Assembly: GCF_009647605.1 (NCBI RefSeq) | Contig: NZ_WJIF01000004.1 | Coordinates: 62,001-126,000 of the forward strand | Source of the DNA: Agromyces agglutinans | Lineage (GTDB): Bacteria > Actinomycetota > Actinomycetes > Actinomycetales > Microbacteriaceae | Reading direction: 5' to 3' | DNA length: 64,000 nt | Part shown: piece after piece, positions 51,472 through 60,167 of the stretch | Numbering within the stretch: the stretch's first letter is position 1 | Layout of the letters: each line of letters opens with the position of its first letter | Notes under the pieces: generated by a model | What the model saw: the letters and a program-made list of their open reading frames with translations, nothing else | Told to the model about the DNA's origin: nothing | Databases searched by the model: none | Made by a program: the position numbers and the translations under genes

Positions 51472-52212
51472 GTGCAGCGATTCGAGGGCAGTGTCGCCCT
51501 GATCACCGGCGGCAGCCGCGGCATCGGCTTCGCCGTCGCGAGACGGCTCGTCGACGAAGGGGCATCCGTCGTCATCACCGGACGCAAGCAGGACTCGCTC
51601 GACGCGGCCGTCGCCGAGCTCGGCGCGACCCGGGCGTGCGCCGTCGCCGGCAAGGCCGACGACGCCGAGCACCGCGCCGCGGTCTTCGCGCACGTCGCCG
51701 AACGCCACGGCCGGCTCGACCACCTCGTCAACAACGCCGGCATCAACCCCGTCTACGGCCCGCTGCGCGAGGTCGACGTCGCGGCGGCGCGCAAGATCCT
51801 CGAGGTCAACGTGATCGCGACGCTCGAGTGGACCCGCGACGCCGTGGCATCCGGTCTCAGCCGCTCGGTCGTGAACCTCGCGTCGATCTCGGCGCTCGCT
51901 GCCAGCCCCGGCATCGCGTTCTACGGCATCTCGAAGGCGGCCCTCGTGAACCTCACGCTGCAGCTCGCGCACGAGCTCGCGCCCGGCATCCGCGTCAACG
52001 CCGTCGCGCCCGCCGTCATCAAGACCGCGTTCGCGACCGCGCTCTACGAGGGCCGCGAGGCCGAGGTCGCCGCCGAATACCCGCTCGCCCGGCTGGGCGT
52101 GCCCGAGGACGTGGCCGGCCCGGTCGCGTTCCTGCTCTCCGAGGACGCCGCGTGGATCACCGGCCAGACCCTCGTGATCGACGGCGGCGGCTCGATCCGC
52201 CCCGTCGGGTGA
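51472..52212 (+). CDS. Short-chain dehydrogenase/reductase
   Basis: 246 aa, GTG start with GAGGGG upstream. Classical SDR: cofactor loop TGGSRGIG (13-20), NNAG (88-91), catalytic Ser in LASISALA and Tyr-x3-Lys in YGISKAAL. C-terminal GQTLVIDGGG is standard. The best-known members in this context oxidise 3-hydroxyacyl-CoA or reduce 3-ketoacyl groups. First gene of a unit with TetR and the MDR enzyme, directly behind TetR-type operator site 1. Confidence 0.9.
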   Translation: MQRFEGSVALITGGSRGIGFAVARRLVDEGASVVITGRKQDSLDAAVAELGATRACAVAGKADDAEHRAAVFAHVAERHGRLDHLVNNAGINPVYGPLREVDVAAARKILEVNVIATLEWTRDAVASGLSRSVVNLASISALAASPGIAFYGISKAALVNLTLQLAHELAPGIRVNAVAPAVIKTAFATALYEGREAEVAAEYPLARLGVPEDVAGPVAFLLSEDAAWITGQTLVIDGGGSIRPVG

Positions 52213-52223
52213 AGGATGGATGC

Positions 52224-52865
52224 ATGAAGGACGTCAACGTCGCCGACGAAGTCACCAGGGCCGCCGTCGAGCTGTTCGCCGCGCAGGGCTACGCCAACAC
52301 GAGCGTGCAGCAGATCGTGGAGGCCGCCGGAGTCACCAAGGGCGCGATGTACCACTACTTCGAGTCGAAGGACGACCTGCTCTTCGCGATCTACGACCGC
52401 ATGCTGTCGCTGCAGAAGGCGCACCTCGACGAGATCATCGCGCGCGGCGGGCCGACCGAGCAGGTGCTGCACGACGTGTGCGTCGACGTGATCGAGACGT
52501 CGATCGACTTCCTGCCGGAGGGCACCGTGTTCTTCCGCAGCATGCACATGCTCACCGCGCCCCGCCAGCAGGAGGTGACGCGCCGCCGCCGCGAGTACCA
52601 CGACGAGTTCGCCGCGCTCATCGAGCGCGGCCAGCAGGAGGGCCGGTACCGCACCGACATCCCGCGCTCGGTGCTGATCGCCAACTTCTTCAGCGACGTG
52701 CACTACCTCTCGCACTGGTACTCGCCCGAGGGGCCCGAAGGTCGGGGGCTCGTCGCCGAGCAGCTGACCGACCTGTTCCTGAGCGGCATCCGTGCGACGG
52801 CCGGCGGAGTGAGCGCGAGCGACGACGGCGCGAGCGCCGCCGCCGTAGGCGGGGGTGCGCGATGA
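52224..52865 (+). CDS. TetR-family transcriptional regulator
   Basis: 213 aa from the ATG at 52224 (AAGGA seven bases upstream; a coupled GTG at 52209 is the alternative). N-terminal TetR HTH at about 8-50 (VELFAAQGYANTSVQQIVEA, then AGVTKGAMYHYFESKDDL). The ligand-binding domain has the FFRSMHML helix seen in regulators of acyl-CoA catabolism. The C-terminal 20 residues are Ala/Gly/Ser-rich. It overlaps the next gene by ATGA. It probably represses both this unit and the liv operon through the shared operator. Confidence 0.92.
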   Translation: MKDVNVADEVTRAAVELFAAQGYANTSVQQIVEAAGVTKGAMYHYFESKDDLLFAIYDRMLSLQKAHLDEIIARGGPTEQVLHDVCVDVIETSIDFLPEGTVFFRSMHMLTAPRQQEVTRRRREYHDEFAALIERGQQEGRYRTDIPRSVLIANFFSDVHYLSHWYSPEGPEGRGLVAEQLTDLFLSGIRATAGGVSASDDGASAAAVGGGAR

Positions 52866-53899
52866 GCCGCCCCGCGACGATGCGCGCGTGGCAGGTGACG
52901 CGCAACGGCGAGCCCGAGGAGGTGCTCGAGCTCCGCGAAGTGCCCGTGCCCGTGCCCGGTCCCGGCGAGGTGCTCGTGCGCACGCGCGCGGTAGCCGTGA
53001 ACTTCCCCGACGTGCTGCTCGCGCGCGGCGAGTACCAGGTGCGACCCGAGCCGCCCTTCACGCCAGGCATCGAATTGTCGGGCGACGTCGTCGAGATCGG
53101 TGCGGATGCCTCGGCGATCACGGATGCCTCCGGCGCAGCGCCCGCCGCCCCCGCGCTCGCCGTGGGCGAGCGGGTCGTCGGCTCGGCGATCGGCGTGCTC
53201 TCGGAGTACGCGGTGCTGCCCGCCGTCGCGGTGCGGCCGGCGCCCGAGGCGCTCTCAGACGAGGCGTCGGCGGCCCTCACGATCGCGTACCAGACCGCCT
53301 GGTTCGGCCTGCACCGGCGCGCGGCGCTCGCCGCGGGCGAGTGGCTGCTCGTGCACGCCGCCGCAGGCGGGGTCGGTTCGGCGGCGGTGCAGCTCGGCGT
53401 GGCCGCGGGTGCGCGGGTCATCGGCGTCGTCGGCAGCGAGGCGAAGGCGGCCGTCGCCCGCGAGGCCGGTGCAGAGCTGGTGCTCGTGCGCGGCCGAGAC
53501 GACCTCGTCGAGGGCGTGAAGGCCGCCACCGGAGGCCACGGCGCCGACGTCGTGTTCGACCCGGTCGGCGGGGAGGCGTTCGAGGCATCCACCAAGTGCA
53601 TCGCCTTCGAGGGGCGCATCGTCGTCGTCGGCTTCGCCGGCGGAACCATGCAGCAGGTGCGCGCCAATCACGCGCTCGTCAAGAACTACTCGGTGCTCGG
53701 CCTGCACTGGGCGCTGTACCAGCAGCGCCGCCCCGACCTCGTGCGCGAGGCGCACGACGAGCTGGCGAGGCTCGCGGCATCCGGTGCGATCGCGCCCGTC
53801 GTCGAAGCCGTCGTGCCGTTCGCCGACGCACCCGCCGCCGTGCAGCGGCTCGCCGGCGGGACGACGACCGGCCGGCTCGTGGTGCGTGTCGCGGACTGA
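52862..53899 (+). CDS. Zinc-free MDR enzyme, NADPH:quinone oxidoreductase-like
   Basis: 345 aa. GroES-like N-terminal domain (EVLVRTRAVAVNFPDVLLARG) and Rossmann domain with the QOR signature HAAAGGVGSAAVQLG (about 160). Catalytic-zinc Cys/His ligands are absent, so it belongs to the quinone reductase/enoyl reductase branch. In acyl-degradation clusters such enzymes reduce enoyl-type double bonds or quinones. An Ala-rich insert (about 80-100) is mild. Coupled to the TetR gene by ATGA. Confidence 0.88.
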   Translation: MSRPATMRAWQVTRNGEPEEVLELREVPVPVPGPGEVLVRTRAVAVNFPDVLLARGEYQVRPEPPFTPGIELSGDVVEIGADASAITDASGAAPAAPALAVGERVVGSAIGVLSEYAVLPAVAVRPAPEALSDEASAALTIAYQTAWFGLHRRAALAAGEWLLVHAAAGGVGSAAVQLGVAAGARVIGVVGSEAKAAVAREAGAELVLVRGRDDLVEGVKAATGGHGADVVFDPVGGEAFEASTKCIAFEGRIVVVGFAGGTMQQVRANHALVKNYSVLGLHWALYQQRRPDLVREAHDELARLAASGAIAPVVEAVVPFADAPAAVQRLAGGTTTGRLVVRVAD

Positions 53900-53985
53900 C
53901 GCGTCGCCGACCCGCTGCGTTTCCGAACGGCGCGTCTCGCACGCGCCGCCGACTGAGAGCGTGGCCGACTGGAAGGACTGAACGG

Positions 53986-54723
53986 ATGACTCGACTCGAC
54001 GGCCGCACGGCCATCGTCACCGGCGGCGCGCGCGGCCTCGGCGAGGCGTACGTGCGTGCGCTGCACGCCGAGGGTGCGCGCGTGGTGATCGCCGACCTGC
54101 TCGACGACGCGGGCGCTGCGCTCGCGGCGGAGCTCGGCGCCGACCGCGCCAGGTTCGAGCAGCTCGACGTGACCGACGAGCGGGGCTGGACCGACATCGT
54201 CGCGCGCACGCTCGAGGCCTTCGGGTCGGTCGACGTGCTCATCAACAACGCCGGCATCGCGAACGCCGCGCCCATCGAGCACTTCACGCTCGCCAAGTGG
54301 GACGCCGTGATCGCGGTCAACCTCACCGGCACGTTCCTCGGTTGTCGCGCGGTGGTGCCGCCGATGAAGGCCGCCGGCCGCGGGTCGATCGTCAACGTGT
54401 CCTCGGTCGAGGGCCTGCGTGGCAGCGAGCGGCTGCACGGATACACGGCCTCGAAGTTCGGCGTGCGCGGGCTCACGAAATCGCTCGCGGTCGAGCTCGG
54501 GCCGAGCGGCATCCGCGTGAACTCGGTGCATCCGGGGCTCATCCTGACCGACATGACGACGCGCATCGACCCCGACGCGCTGTCGATCCCCCTCGGGCGG
54601 CCCGCCCTGCCGGAGGATGTCGCGGGCACGGTCGTGTTCCTCGCGAGCGACGAGTCGGCGTACACGACCGGCGCCGAGTTCGTCGTCGACGGCGGCATGA
54701 CGACCGCGATCGCGCACCGCTGA
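53986..54723 (+). CDS. Short-chain dehydrogenase/reductase
   Basis: 245 aa; GAAGGA precedes the ATG. TGGARGLG loop (13-20), NNAG, catalytic Ser in NVSSVEG and Tyr-x3-Lys in YTASKFGV; ends GAEFVVDGGMTTA. It resembles 3-alpha/20-beta-hydroxysteroid-type or 3-hydroxyacyl dehydrogenases. It begins 86 bases after the MDR gene, so probably the same transcript. It could act on the oxo or hydroxy group of the imported acid. Confidence 0.9.
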   Translation: MTRLDGRTAIVTGGARGLGEAYVRALHAEGARVVIADLLDDAGAALAAELGADRARFEQLDVTDERGWTDIVARTLEAFGSVDVLINNAGIANAAPIEHFTLAKWDAVIAVNLTGTFLGCRAVVPPMKAAGRGSIVNVSSVEGLRGSERLHGYTASKFGVRGLTKSLAVELGPSGIRVNSVHPGLILTDMTTRIDPDALSIPLGRPALPEDVAGTVVFLASDESAYTTGAEFVVDGGMTTAIAHR

Positions 54724-54880
54724 CGGCCGCGCGCGCTCGGGCCGCGCGCTCGGACCGCGCGCGCTCGGAGCCTGCCTGCCGCCTTGGAACGCGCACGCCG
54801 GCGTGGGTCACGCACCGCGTGGCCCTGGCCGCGTCGGGTCGCCGCCGCAGCGGGGAGTCGGCGTGAGCACTCGGTATCCG

Positions 54881-54900
54881 AGTATCCGCCGGATACTTTT
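54881..54900 (+). terminator. Short hairpin followed by T residues
   Basis: AGTATCC-GCC-GGATACT (54881-54897) followed by TTTT before a C-rich stretch. This is the closest thing to an intrinsic terminator in the window. It lies 158 bases after the SDR stop. Confidence 0.45.
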
Positions 54901-55004
54901 CTCCCCCGTCCCGGAGCAGCGACCGCTTTCCGGGATGGGCGGGCCCGCGTCCTCCGAAGACGTCGCCGGGTGGGTCGAAGCACGGAAATCTCAGTTCTGC
55001 AACA

Positions 55005-55025
55005 TTGACATACCGTCTGGTCGGT
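55005..55025. promoter_or_regulatory. TetR-type operator, site 2, overlapping a TTGACA box
   Basis: TTGACA at 55005-55010 overlaps CATACCGTCTGGTCGGT at 55009-55025, which equals the reverse complement of the last 17 bases of site 1. A TAGCAT at 55034-55039 is 23 bases from TTGACA, longer than ideal, so the exact -10 is uncertain. Binding would occlude the promoter of the liv operon. Confidence 0.7.
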
Positions 55026-55066
55026 TTCTCGGGTAGCATGGCGTCACCCGACACGAAGAGGTGCCG

Positions 55067-55867
55067 ATGCCATCGCCTGCCACACCCCCTGAGACCGAGC
55101 CCCGCCTCGACCTCTCCGGCCTCACCGTCGCCTTCGGCGGACTCACTGCCATCGACGGCGTCGACTTCCACGTCGGCGCCGGCGAGACGGTCGCGCTCAT
55201 CGGCCCGAACGGCGCCGGCAAGACGACTGTGTTCAACGCCGTGTGCGGACTCGTGCGGCCGCAGGCCGGCAGCATCCGCATCGACGGGCGCCCGGCGCCG
55301 GCCTCGCCGACGAAGCTGCTCGGTCGCGGGGTCGCGCGAACGCTCCAGGCGCTCGGGCTCGTCGGCGGCATGACCGTGCTCGAGCACCTGCTCGTGCCGC
55401 TGACCGCGGCGCGTCGAGGAGCCATCGGCGCCGGTGCCGGCGCCGGTGCCGACATCGATGCACGCACGGGCACCGCCGACCCCGTCGCCATCGCACTCGC
55501 CGAGCTCGAAGCGCACGACCTCGCGGCCTTCGCGTCCACGCCGGTCGGGGCGCTGCCCTATCCCGACCGCAAGCGCGTGGCGCTCGCCCGGGCGCTCGTG
55601 ACCCGCCCGAGCCTGCTGCTCCTCGACGAACCGGCCGGAGGCCTCGGCGCCGACGACATCGCGCGGCTCGACGCGACCGTTCGCCGCGTCGCCGGCGAGG
55701 GATGCTCCGTGCTGCTGGTCGAGCACCACGTCGACTTCGTCATGGGGCTGGCCGACCGCATCGTCGTGCTCGACTTCGGCCGCGTCATCGCGACCGGCAC
55801 GCCGGCCGAGGTGCAGGCCGACCCGCGTGTCGAAGAGGCCTACCTCGGCGTGAAGGCGGCATCGTGA
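55067..55867 (+). CDS. livG: Liv-type ABC transporter ATPase (LivG-like)
   Basis: 266 aa from the ATG at 55067 (GAAGAGG upstream; GTG 55061 is possible). Walker A GPNGAGKTT (46-54) and Walker B LLLLDEPAGGL are intact. The signature loop reads LPYPDRKR, where LivG proteins usually have a Gly/Gln-containing LSYGQQRR-like loop, a notable deviation. A short Gly/Ala run (about 125-132) lies mid-protein. It is one of two ATPases of a branched-chain or carboxylate importer. Its stop overlaps the livF GTG (GTGA). Confidence 0.9.
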   Translation: MPSPATPPETEPRLDLSGLTVAFGGLTAIDGVDFHVGAGETVALIGPNGAGKTTVFNAVCGLVRPQAGSIRIDGRPAPASPTKLLGRGVARTLQALGLVGGMTVLEHLLVPLTAARRGAIGAGAGAGADIDARTGTADPVAIALAELEAHDLAAFASTPVGALPYPDRKRVALARALVTRPSLLLLDEPAGGLGADDIARLDATVRRVAGEGCSVLLVEHHVDFVMGLADRIVVLDFGRVIATGTPAEVQADPRVEEAYLGVKAAS

Positions 55868-56643
55868 GCGGCGCGACGACGACCGACGGCATCGCCGCCG
55901 TGTCACCGGCATCGGATGCCTCGACCGCGGGCGGCACCATCGCCGTCGAGGCCCTCCGGGCCGGATACGGCGGCGAGCCCGTGCTGCACGACGTGTCGTT
56001 CGCGCTCGCGCCGGGCGAGGTCGTCGCCGTCCTCGGCGCCAACGGCGCCGGCAAGACCACCCTTCTGCGCACGGTCGCGGGGCTCGTGCCCGTGGCATCC
56101 GGTCGCGTGCTGCTCGACGGCGGCGACCTCGCCGGCGTCCGCGTGGAGGACCGCGCCCGCCGCGGCCTCGCCCAGGTGCCCGAGGGCCGCAGCGTCGTCG
56201 CCGAGCTCACGGTCGACGAGAACCTGCGACTCGGCGCCCTGCAGCGCCACCGCGGCCGCGCTCGCGACGCCGCCGTGGCGAGCGTCTACGAGCTGTTCGA
56301 GCCGCTCGCGCGCCGCCGCACGAGCGCCGGCCACCAGCTCTCGGGCGGCGAGCGGCAGATGCTCGCCCTCGGCCGCGCGCTCGTCGCCGAGCCGCGCGTG
56401 CTCATGCTCGACGAGCCGTCGCTCGGGCTCGCGCCGATCGTGGTCGCCCAGCTGATGGGCGTGCTCCGCGAGACGGCCGCGAGCCGCGGACTCACGGTGC
56501 TCCTCGCCGAGCAGAACGTGACGAGCGCCCTCTCGATCGCCGACCGCGGCATCGTGCTCGCCCTCGGCCGGGTCGTCGCCGACGCGCCCGCGGCGCAGCT
56601 CGCCGCCGACACCGCCCTCCGCCACGCCTACCTGGGATTCTGA
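55864..56643 (+). CDS. livF: Liv-type ABC transporter ATPase (LivF-like)
   Basis: 259 aa, GTG start coupled to livG. An Ala/Thr/Ser-rich extension of 23 residues precedes the domain. Walker A GANGAGKTT (58-66), signature LSGGERQM and Walker B VLMLDEPSLGL are all canonical. It pairs with the LivG-like subunit. The next gene starts immediately after the stop. Confidence 0.93.
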   Translation: MSGATTTDGIAAVSPASDASTAGGTIAVEALRAGYGGEPVLHDVSFALAPGEVVAVLGANGAGKTTLLRTVAGLVPVASGRVLLDGGDLAGVRVEDRARRGLAQVPEGRSVVAELTVDENLRLGALQRHRGRARDAAVASVYELFEPLARRRTSAGHQLSGGERQMLALGRALVAEPRVLMLDEPSLGLAPIVVAQLMGVLRETAASRGLTVLLAEQNVTSALSIADRGIVLALGRVVADAPAAQLAADTALRHAYLGF

Positions 56644-57522
56644 ATGGACCGCCTCCTCTTCCTCCTCGCGACCGGGCTCGCGCGCGGCGCGATCTTCGCG
56701 CTGTTCGCGCTGTCGCTCGTGCTCATCTGGCGGGCCGCGCGCATCGTGAACTTCGCGCAGGGCGCGATGGCGGTCGTCGCCGTGTACGTCGCGTTCGCGG
56801 TCACGGGCCTGACGGGCTCCTACTGGGCGGGGTTCGCGAGCGCGATCGTCGCCGGTGCCGCGATCGGCTTCGCCGTCGAACGCGGCGTCATGCGGTTCGC
56901 CCCCCACGACTCGCCGCTTTCGGGCGTGATCATCGCGATCGGGCTCGTCATGGTGCTGCAGTCGGCGCTCGGCATCCTGTTCGGGGCGACCGTGCGCCCG
57001 ATGGAGGTGCCGTTCGACGAGCGGCCCATCGTGATCGCGGGCGTGCCGGTGCTCTCGCCGTACGATCTGTTCGTGCTCGTCGTCGCGGTCGCGGTGATGG
57101 CCGCGCTCGGCGTGCTGTTCACGCGCACCTCGCTCGGCCTGCAGCTGCGGGCCTCGGCGTTCGCACCCGAGGTGTCGCGGCTGCTCGGCGTGCGCGTCTC
57201 GCGCATGCTCACCATCGGCTGGATGCTCTCCGCCGCGGTCGCGGCCCTCGCGGCGCTGCTGCTCGTGCCGACCGAGCTGGGCCTCAGCCCGCACTCGACC
57301 GACGTGCTCTTCGTCTACGCGTTCACCGTCGCGGTCGTCGGCGGGCTCGACTCGCCACCGGGGGCGCTCCTCGGGGGACTCGTCGTCGGGGTCCTGATGA
57401 GCCTCGTCACGGGTTACCTCGGCGCCACGGTCGCGCCGATCGCGGTGCTCGTACTGCTCGTCGTCGTGCTGCTCGTGCGACCCGGCGGCATCTTCTCGGC
57501 GAGGCAGGTGCGACAGGCATGA
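56644..57522 (+). CDS. livH: Liv-type ABC transporter permease (LivH-like)
   Basis: 292 aa, about eight membrane helices. GAIFALFALSLVLIWRA and IVNFAQGAMA match the LivH N-terminus. The ATG directly follows the livF stop, and the stop overlaps livM (ATGA), so expression is tightly coupled. Confidence 0.93.
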   Translation: MDRLLFLLATGLARGAIFALFALSLVLIWRAARIVNFAQGAMAVVAVYVAFAVTGLTGSYWAGFASAIVAGAAIGFAVERGVMRFAPHDSPLSGVIIAIGLVMVLQSALGILFGATVRPMEVPFDERPIVIAGVPVLSPYDLFVLVVAVAVMAALGVLFTRTSLGLQLRASAFAPEVSRLLGVRVSRMLTIGWMLSAAVAALAALLLVPTELGLSPHSTDVLFVYAFTVAVVGGLDSPPGALLGGLVVGVLMSLVTGYLGATVAPIAVLVLLVVVLLVRPGGIFSARQVRQA

Positions 57523-58667
57523 GCCCCAGAATCCTCCCGGGCCTCACCGGCACGCCCCGGCTCCTCGTCACCGCAGCCGCCCTCACGGTGCTTGCGATCG
57601 GCGGCACCTTCCTGCTCGACCCGTACCGCAACTACCAGCTCGCGCTCGTCGCGGCGTACTTCTGCGCGACGGCCGGACTGACCCTGCTGATCGGCCTGAG
57701 CGGGCAGCTCTCGCTCGGCCATGCGGCGCTCATGGCCGCAGGCGGCTACGGGTACGCGCTGACGGCGAACGCGCTCACCGAGTCAGGCATCGACGGCGTG
57801 CCCCGCTTCCTCGTCTCCCTCGTCGTCGCGGTCGTCGCCGCGGGCCTGCTCGGGCTCCTGCTCGGGCTCGCCGGGGCCAGGCTCTCCGGCCCCTACCTGG
57901 CGGGCGTCACGCTCGCGCTCGTGATCGCCCTCCCCGCGATCACGAGCGTGTTCAGCGGCGTCTTCCGCGGCGACCAGGGCGTGCAGATCGCGTACGACGG
58001 CGTGCCCGAGGCGCTGCGGCTCATCATCGCGGTCGAGCAGTGGCAGGCGTGGGTCGCGATCCTCGTGACCGCGATCGTCGTGACCGGGCTCGCCGTGATC
58101 CGGCGCGGCCGGCTCGGCCTGCGCATGCGAGCGGTGCACGGCGACGAGACATCCGCCCGCCTGAACGGGGTGCCCGCCGGCCGCGTCAAGGTCGCCGCGT
58201 TCACCGCGAGCGCGGTGTCGGCGGGAGCGGGCGGGGCGATCCTCTGCTTCGTCACCCAGTCGGTCAGCCCGGGCGCGTACACGCTGGCGTTCTCGCTGCT
58301 GCTGGTCGTCGCGGTCGTCGTCGGCGGGCTCGGCAGCATCGGCGGCGCCGCGGTGGGTGCGGTCGTCGTCGTACTGCTGCCGTGGCTCATCGGCACCGCG
58401 ATCGGCGCGTTCGATCTGCCCACCGAACTCGAGCAGCGCCTGTCGGGCAACCTCGGCGTGCTCGTGTTCGGCGCCCTGCTCATCGTCGTCACGGCCGTCT
58501 GGCCCGGAGGACTCGCCGGAGCCCTCCGCCGACGGCGACGACGCGAGAACCGGATGCTCCGCGCCGATCAGATGCCTCCCGCCGAGCCCCGAGACAGCCG
58601 ACCCGCCGAACCGGCCATTCCCGCATCCCCTGCTTCCCACCCCATCTCCACCGAACCAGAGAGGTGA
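57519..58667 (+). CDS. livM: Liv-type ABC transporter permease (LivM-like)
   Basis: 382 aa, about nine helices. The LivM hallmark YFCATAGLTLLIGLSGQLSL and the cytoplasmic loop MRAVHGDETSARLNGV are present. A Pro/Ala/Arg-rich tail of about 40 residues after the last helix is longer than usual and has low complexity. The binding-protein gene starts three bases after the stop. Confidence 0.93.
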   Translation: MSPRILPGLTGTPRLLVTAAALTVLAIGGTFLLDPYRNYQLALVAAYFCATAGLTLLIGLSGQLSLGHAALMAAGGYGYALTANALTESGIDGVPRFLVSLVVAVVAAGLLGLLLGLAGARLSGPYLAGVTLALVIALPAITSVFSGVFRGDQGVQIAYDGVPEALRLIIAVEQWQAWVAILVTAIVVTGLAVIRRGRLGLRMRAVHGDETSARLNGVPAGRVKVAAFTASAVSAGAGGAILCFVTQSVSPGAYTLAFSLLLVVAVVVGGLGSIGGAAVGAVVVVLLPWLIGTAIGAFDLPTELEQRLSGNLGVLVFGALLIVVTAVWPGGLAGALRRRRRRENRMLRADQMPPAEPRDSRPAEPAIPASPASHPISTEPER

Positions 58668-58670
58668 CCC

Positions 58671-59963
58671 ATGTCACAGCACACCGCAACGCATCGCCGC
58701 ACCGTCGCGGCAACGGCGGCCGCCGCCGCAGCGCTGCTCGCCTTCACCGCGTGCAGCACGCCGAGCACCGGCACCGACCCGGCCGAGGCCGCGCCCGGCG
58801 TCACGGATGACACCGTGACGATCGGCACGCACCAGCCGCTGACCGGCCCGGCCGCGGCCGGCTACTCGTCGATCTCGGCCGCGACGCAGGCCTACTTCGA
58901 CTACGTCAACGAGAACGGCGGCATCAACGGCCGCGCGATCGAGTACCTCGTGAAGGACGACGGGTACAACCCGGCGACCACCCAGACCGTGGTGCGCGAG
59001 CTCGTGCAGGAGGACGAGGTCTTCGCGATCCTCAACGGCCTCGGCACGCCGACGCACACGTCGGTGCTCGACTACCTCAACCAGAACGAGGTGCCCGACC
59101 TGTTCGTCGCATCCGGTTCGACGAGCTGGAACCAGCCCGACAAGTACCCGTTCACGTTCGCGTTCAACGCCGACTACGTCGTCGAGGGCGCGGCTCTCGC
59201 GCAGTACGCCGTCGATGAGAGCCCCGACGCCGTGGTGTGCCTGCTCGGCCAGGACGACGACTTCGGCGACGAGGTCGTCGAGGGCGCCGAGCTCGTGCTC
59301 GGCGAAGGCGGCCTCGCCGAGGTGCAGCGCTACTCGGTCTCCAACCAGGATGTGACCGCCCAGATCGGCGCGATGCAGGCGGCCGGATGCGAGGTGAACC
59401 TGCTCGCGACGGTGAACGGCTTCACCGCGCTCGCGGTGGGCACGGCGGCGAAGCTCGGCTACTTCCCGAAGTGGTTCTCGTCGTCGTCGGGCGGCGACTA
59501 CCCGACCCTCGTCGGCTTCCTCGGCGAGGACCTCGCGCCGAAGCTGCTGCAGGGCTTCACGTCGACGAACTACCTGCCGTTCAGCCCCGACGGCGAGTGG
59601 ACGGCGTTGTTCCGCCAGATCAACGACGAGTACAACGACGGCGCGCCCTTCGACGGCAACACCGTCTACGGCATGAGCGTCGGATACCTCTTCGCCGAGG
59701 CCCTCGCGGCCGCCGGTGACGACCCCACGCGACAGGGCCTCGTCGACGCGATCTCGTCGGGCGACCTGGTCGGCAACGGCATCCTGCCGCTCTCGTTCGG
59801 CAGCGACAGCCACGCCGCGTACCTCGGCGTCGGCATCACGACCGTCGACCAGGGCGTGCAGGACTTCGTCGGCACGACCTATGCGCTCGAGGGCGACGAG
59901 GTCGCCACGGTCGAGGCGGAGCCCGTGCCGCTCGAGGGCGAGGGCATCCCGGGCGCGGAGTAG
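58671..59963 (+). CDS. Liv-type substrate-binding lipoprotein (LivK-like)
   Basis: 430 aa; GAGAGGTGACCC precedes the ATG. Signal peptide with Cys at C28 (AFTACST), probably lipidated although the lipobox is not ideal. Type I periplasmic-binding fold (VTIGTHQPLTGPAA, then AYFDYVNENGGINGR). Placement at the end of the operon and the acyl-CoA genes nearby suggest a small carboxylic acid rather than an amino acid as ligand. Gene ends before a long hairpin at 60088. Confidence 0.92.
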   Translation: MSQHTATHRRTVAATAAAAAALLAFTACSTPSTGTDPAEAAPGVTDDTVTIGTHQPLTGPAAAGYSSISAATQAYFDYVNENGGINGRAIEYLVKDDGYNPATTQTVVRELVQEDEVFAILNGLGTPTHTSVLDYLNQNEVPDLFVASGSTSWNQPDKYPFTFAFNADYVVEGAALAQYAVDESPDAVVCLLGQDDDFGDEVVEGAELVLGEGGLAEVQRYSVSNQDVTAQIGAMQAAGCEVNLLATVNGFTALAVGTAAKLGYFPKWFSSSSGGDYPTLVGFLGEDLAPKLLQGFTSTNYLPFSPDGEWTALFRQINDEYNDGAPFDGNTVYGMSVGYLFAEALAAAGDDPTRQGLVDAISSGDLVGNGILPLSFGSDSHAAYLGVGITTVDQGVQDFVGTTYALEGDEVATVEAEPVPLEGEGIPGAE

Positions 59964-60087
59964 CGGGGGCGCCGCGTCGAGTTCCAGACGGATGCCCCGG
60001 GCCTCGGCCCGGGGCATCCGTCTGCCTCCGCCCGTCCCCGGTCGATCCCTCTCCCGCCCCCTCCCCAGTGTGGCGGGCAGAGCACAG

Positions 60088-60145
60088 CGCAGGAAAATGG
60101 GCCCCATCCCGCCCTGACAGCGGGGATGGGGCCCATTTTCCTGCG
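60088..60145. terminator. Perfect 23-bp-stem hairpin between convergent genes (family c, copy 2)
   Basis: The arm 60088-60110 (begins CGCAGGAAAATGGGCCCC) pairs without mismatch with 60123-60145 around a 12-base loop. It shares the GGAAA..GGGCCC.ATCCC plan with the hairpin at 31709-31758. It sits 125 bases past the binding-protein stop and 23 bases before the convergent ligase stop, so it could end both transcripts. Confidence 0.85.
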
Positions 60146-60167
60146 CGGCGTCCGCCTGGGCGCGCGC

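Larger units (their letters stand above)
54724..55066. other. 343-base intergenic region before the liv operon
   Basis: The first 150 bases are GC-rich without signals; the terminator-like hairpin at 54881, a TTGACA at 55005 and the TetR-type site at 55009 follow. This is a plausible break between the SDR transcript and a separately started liv transcript. Confidence 0.6.
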
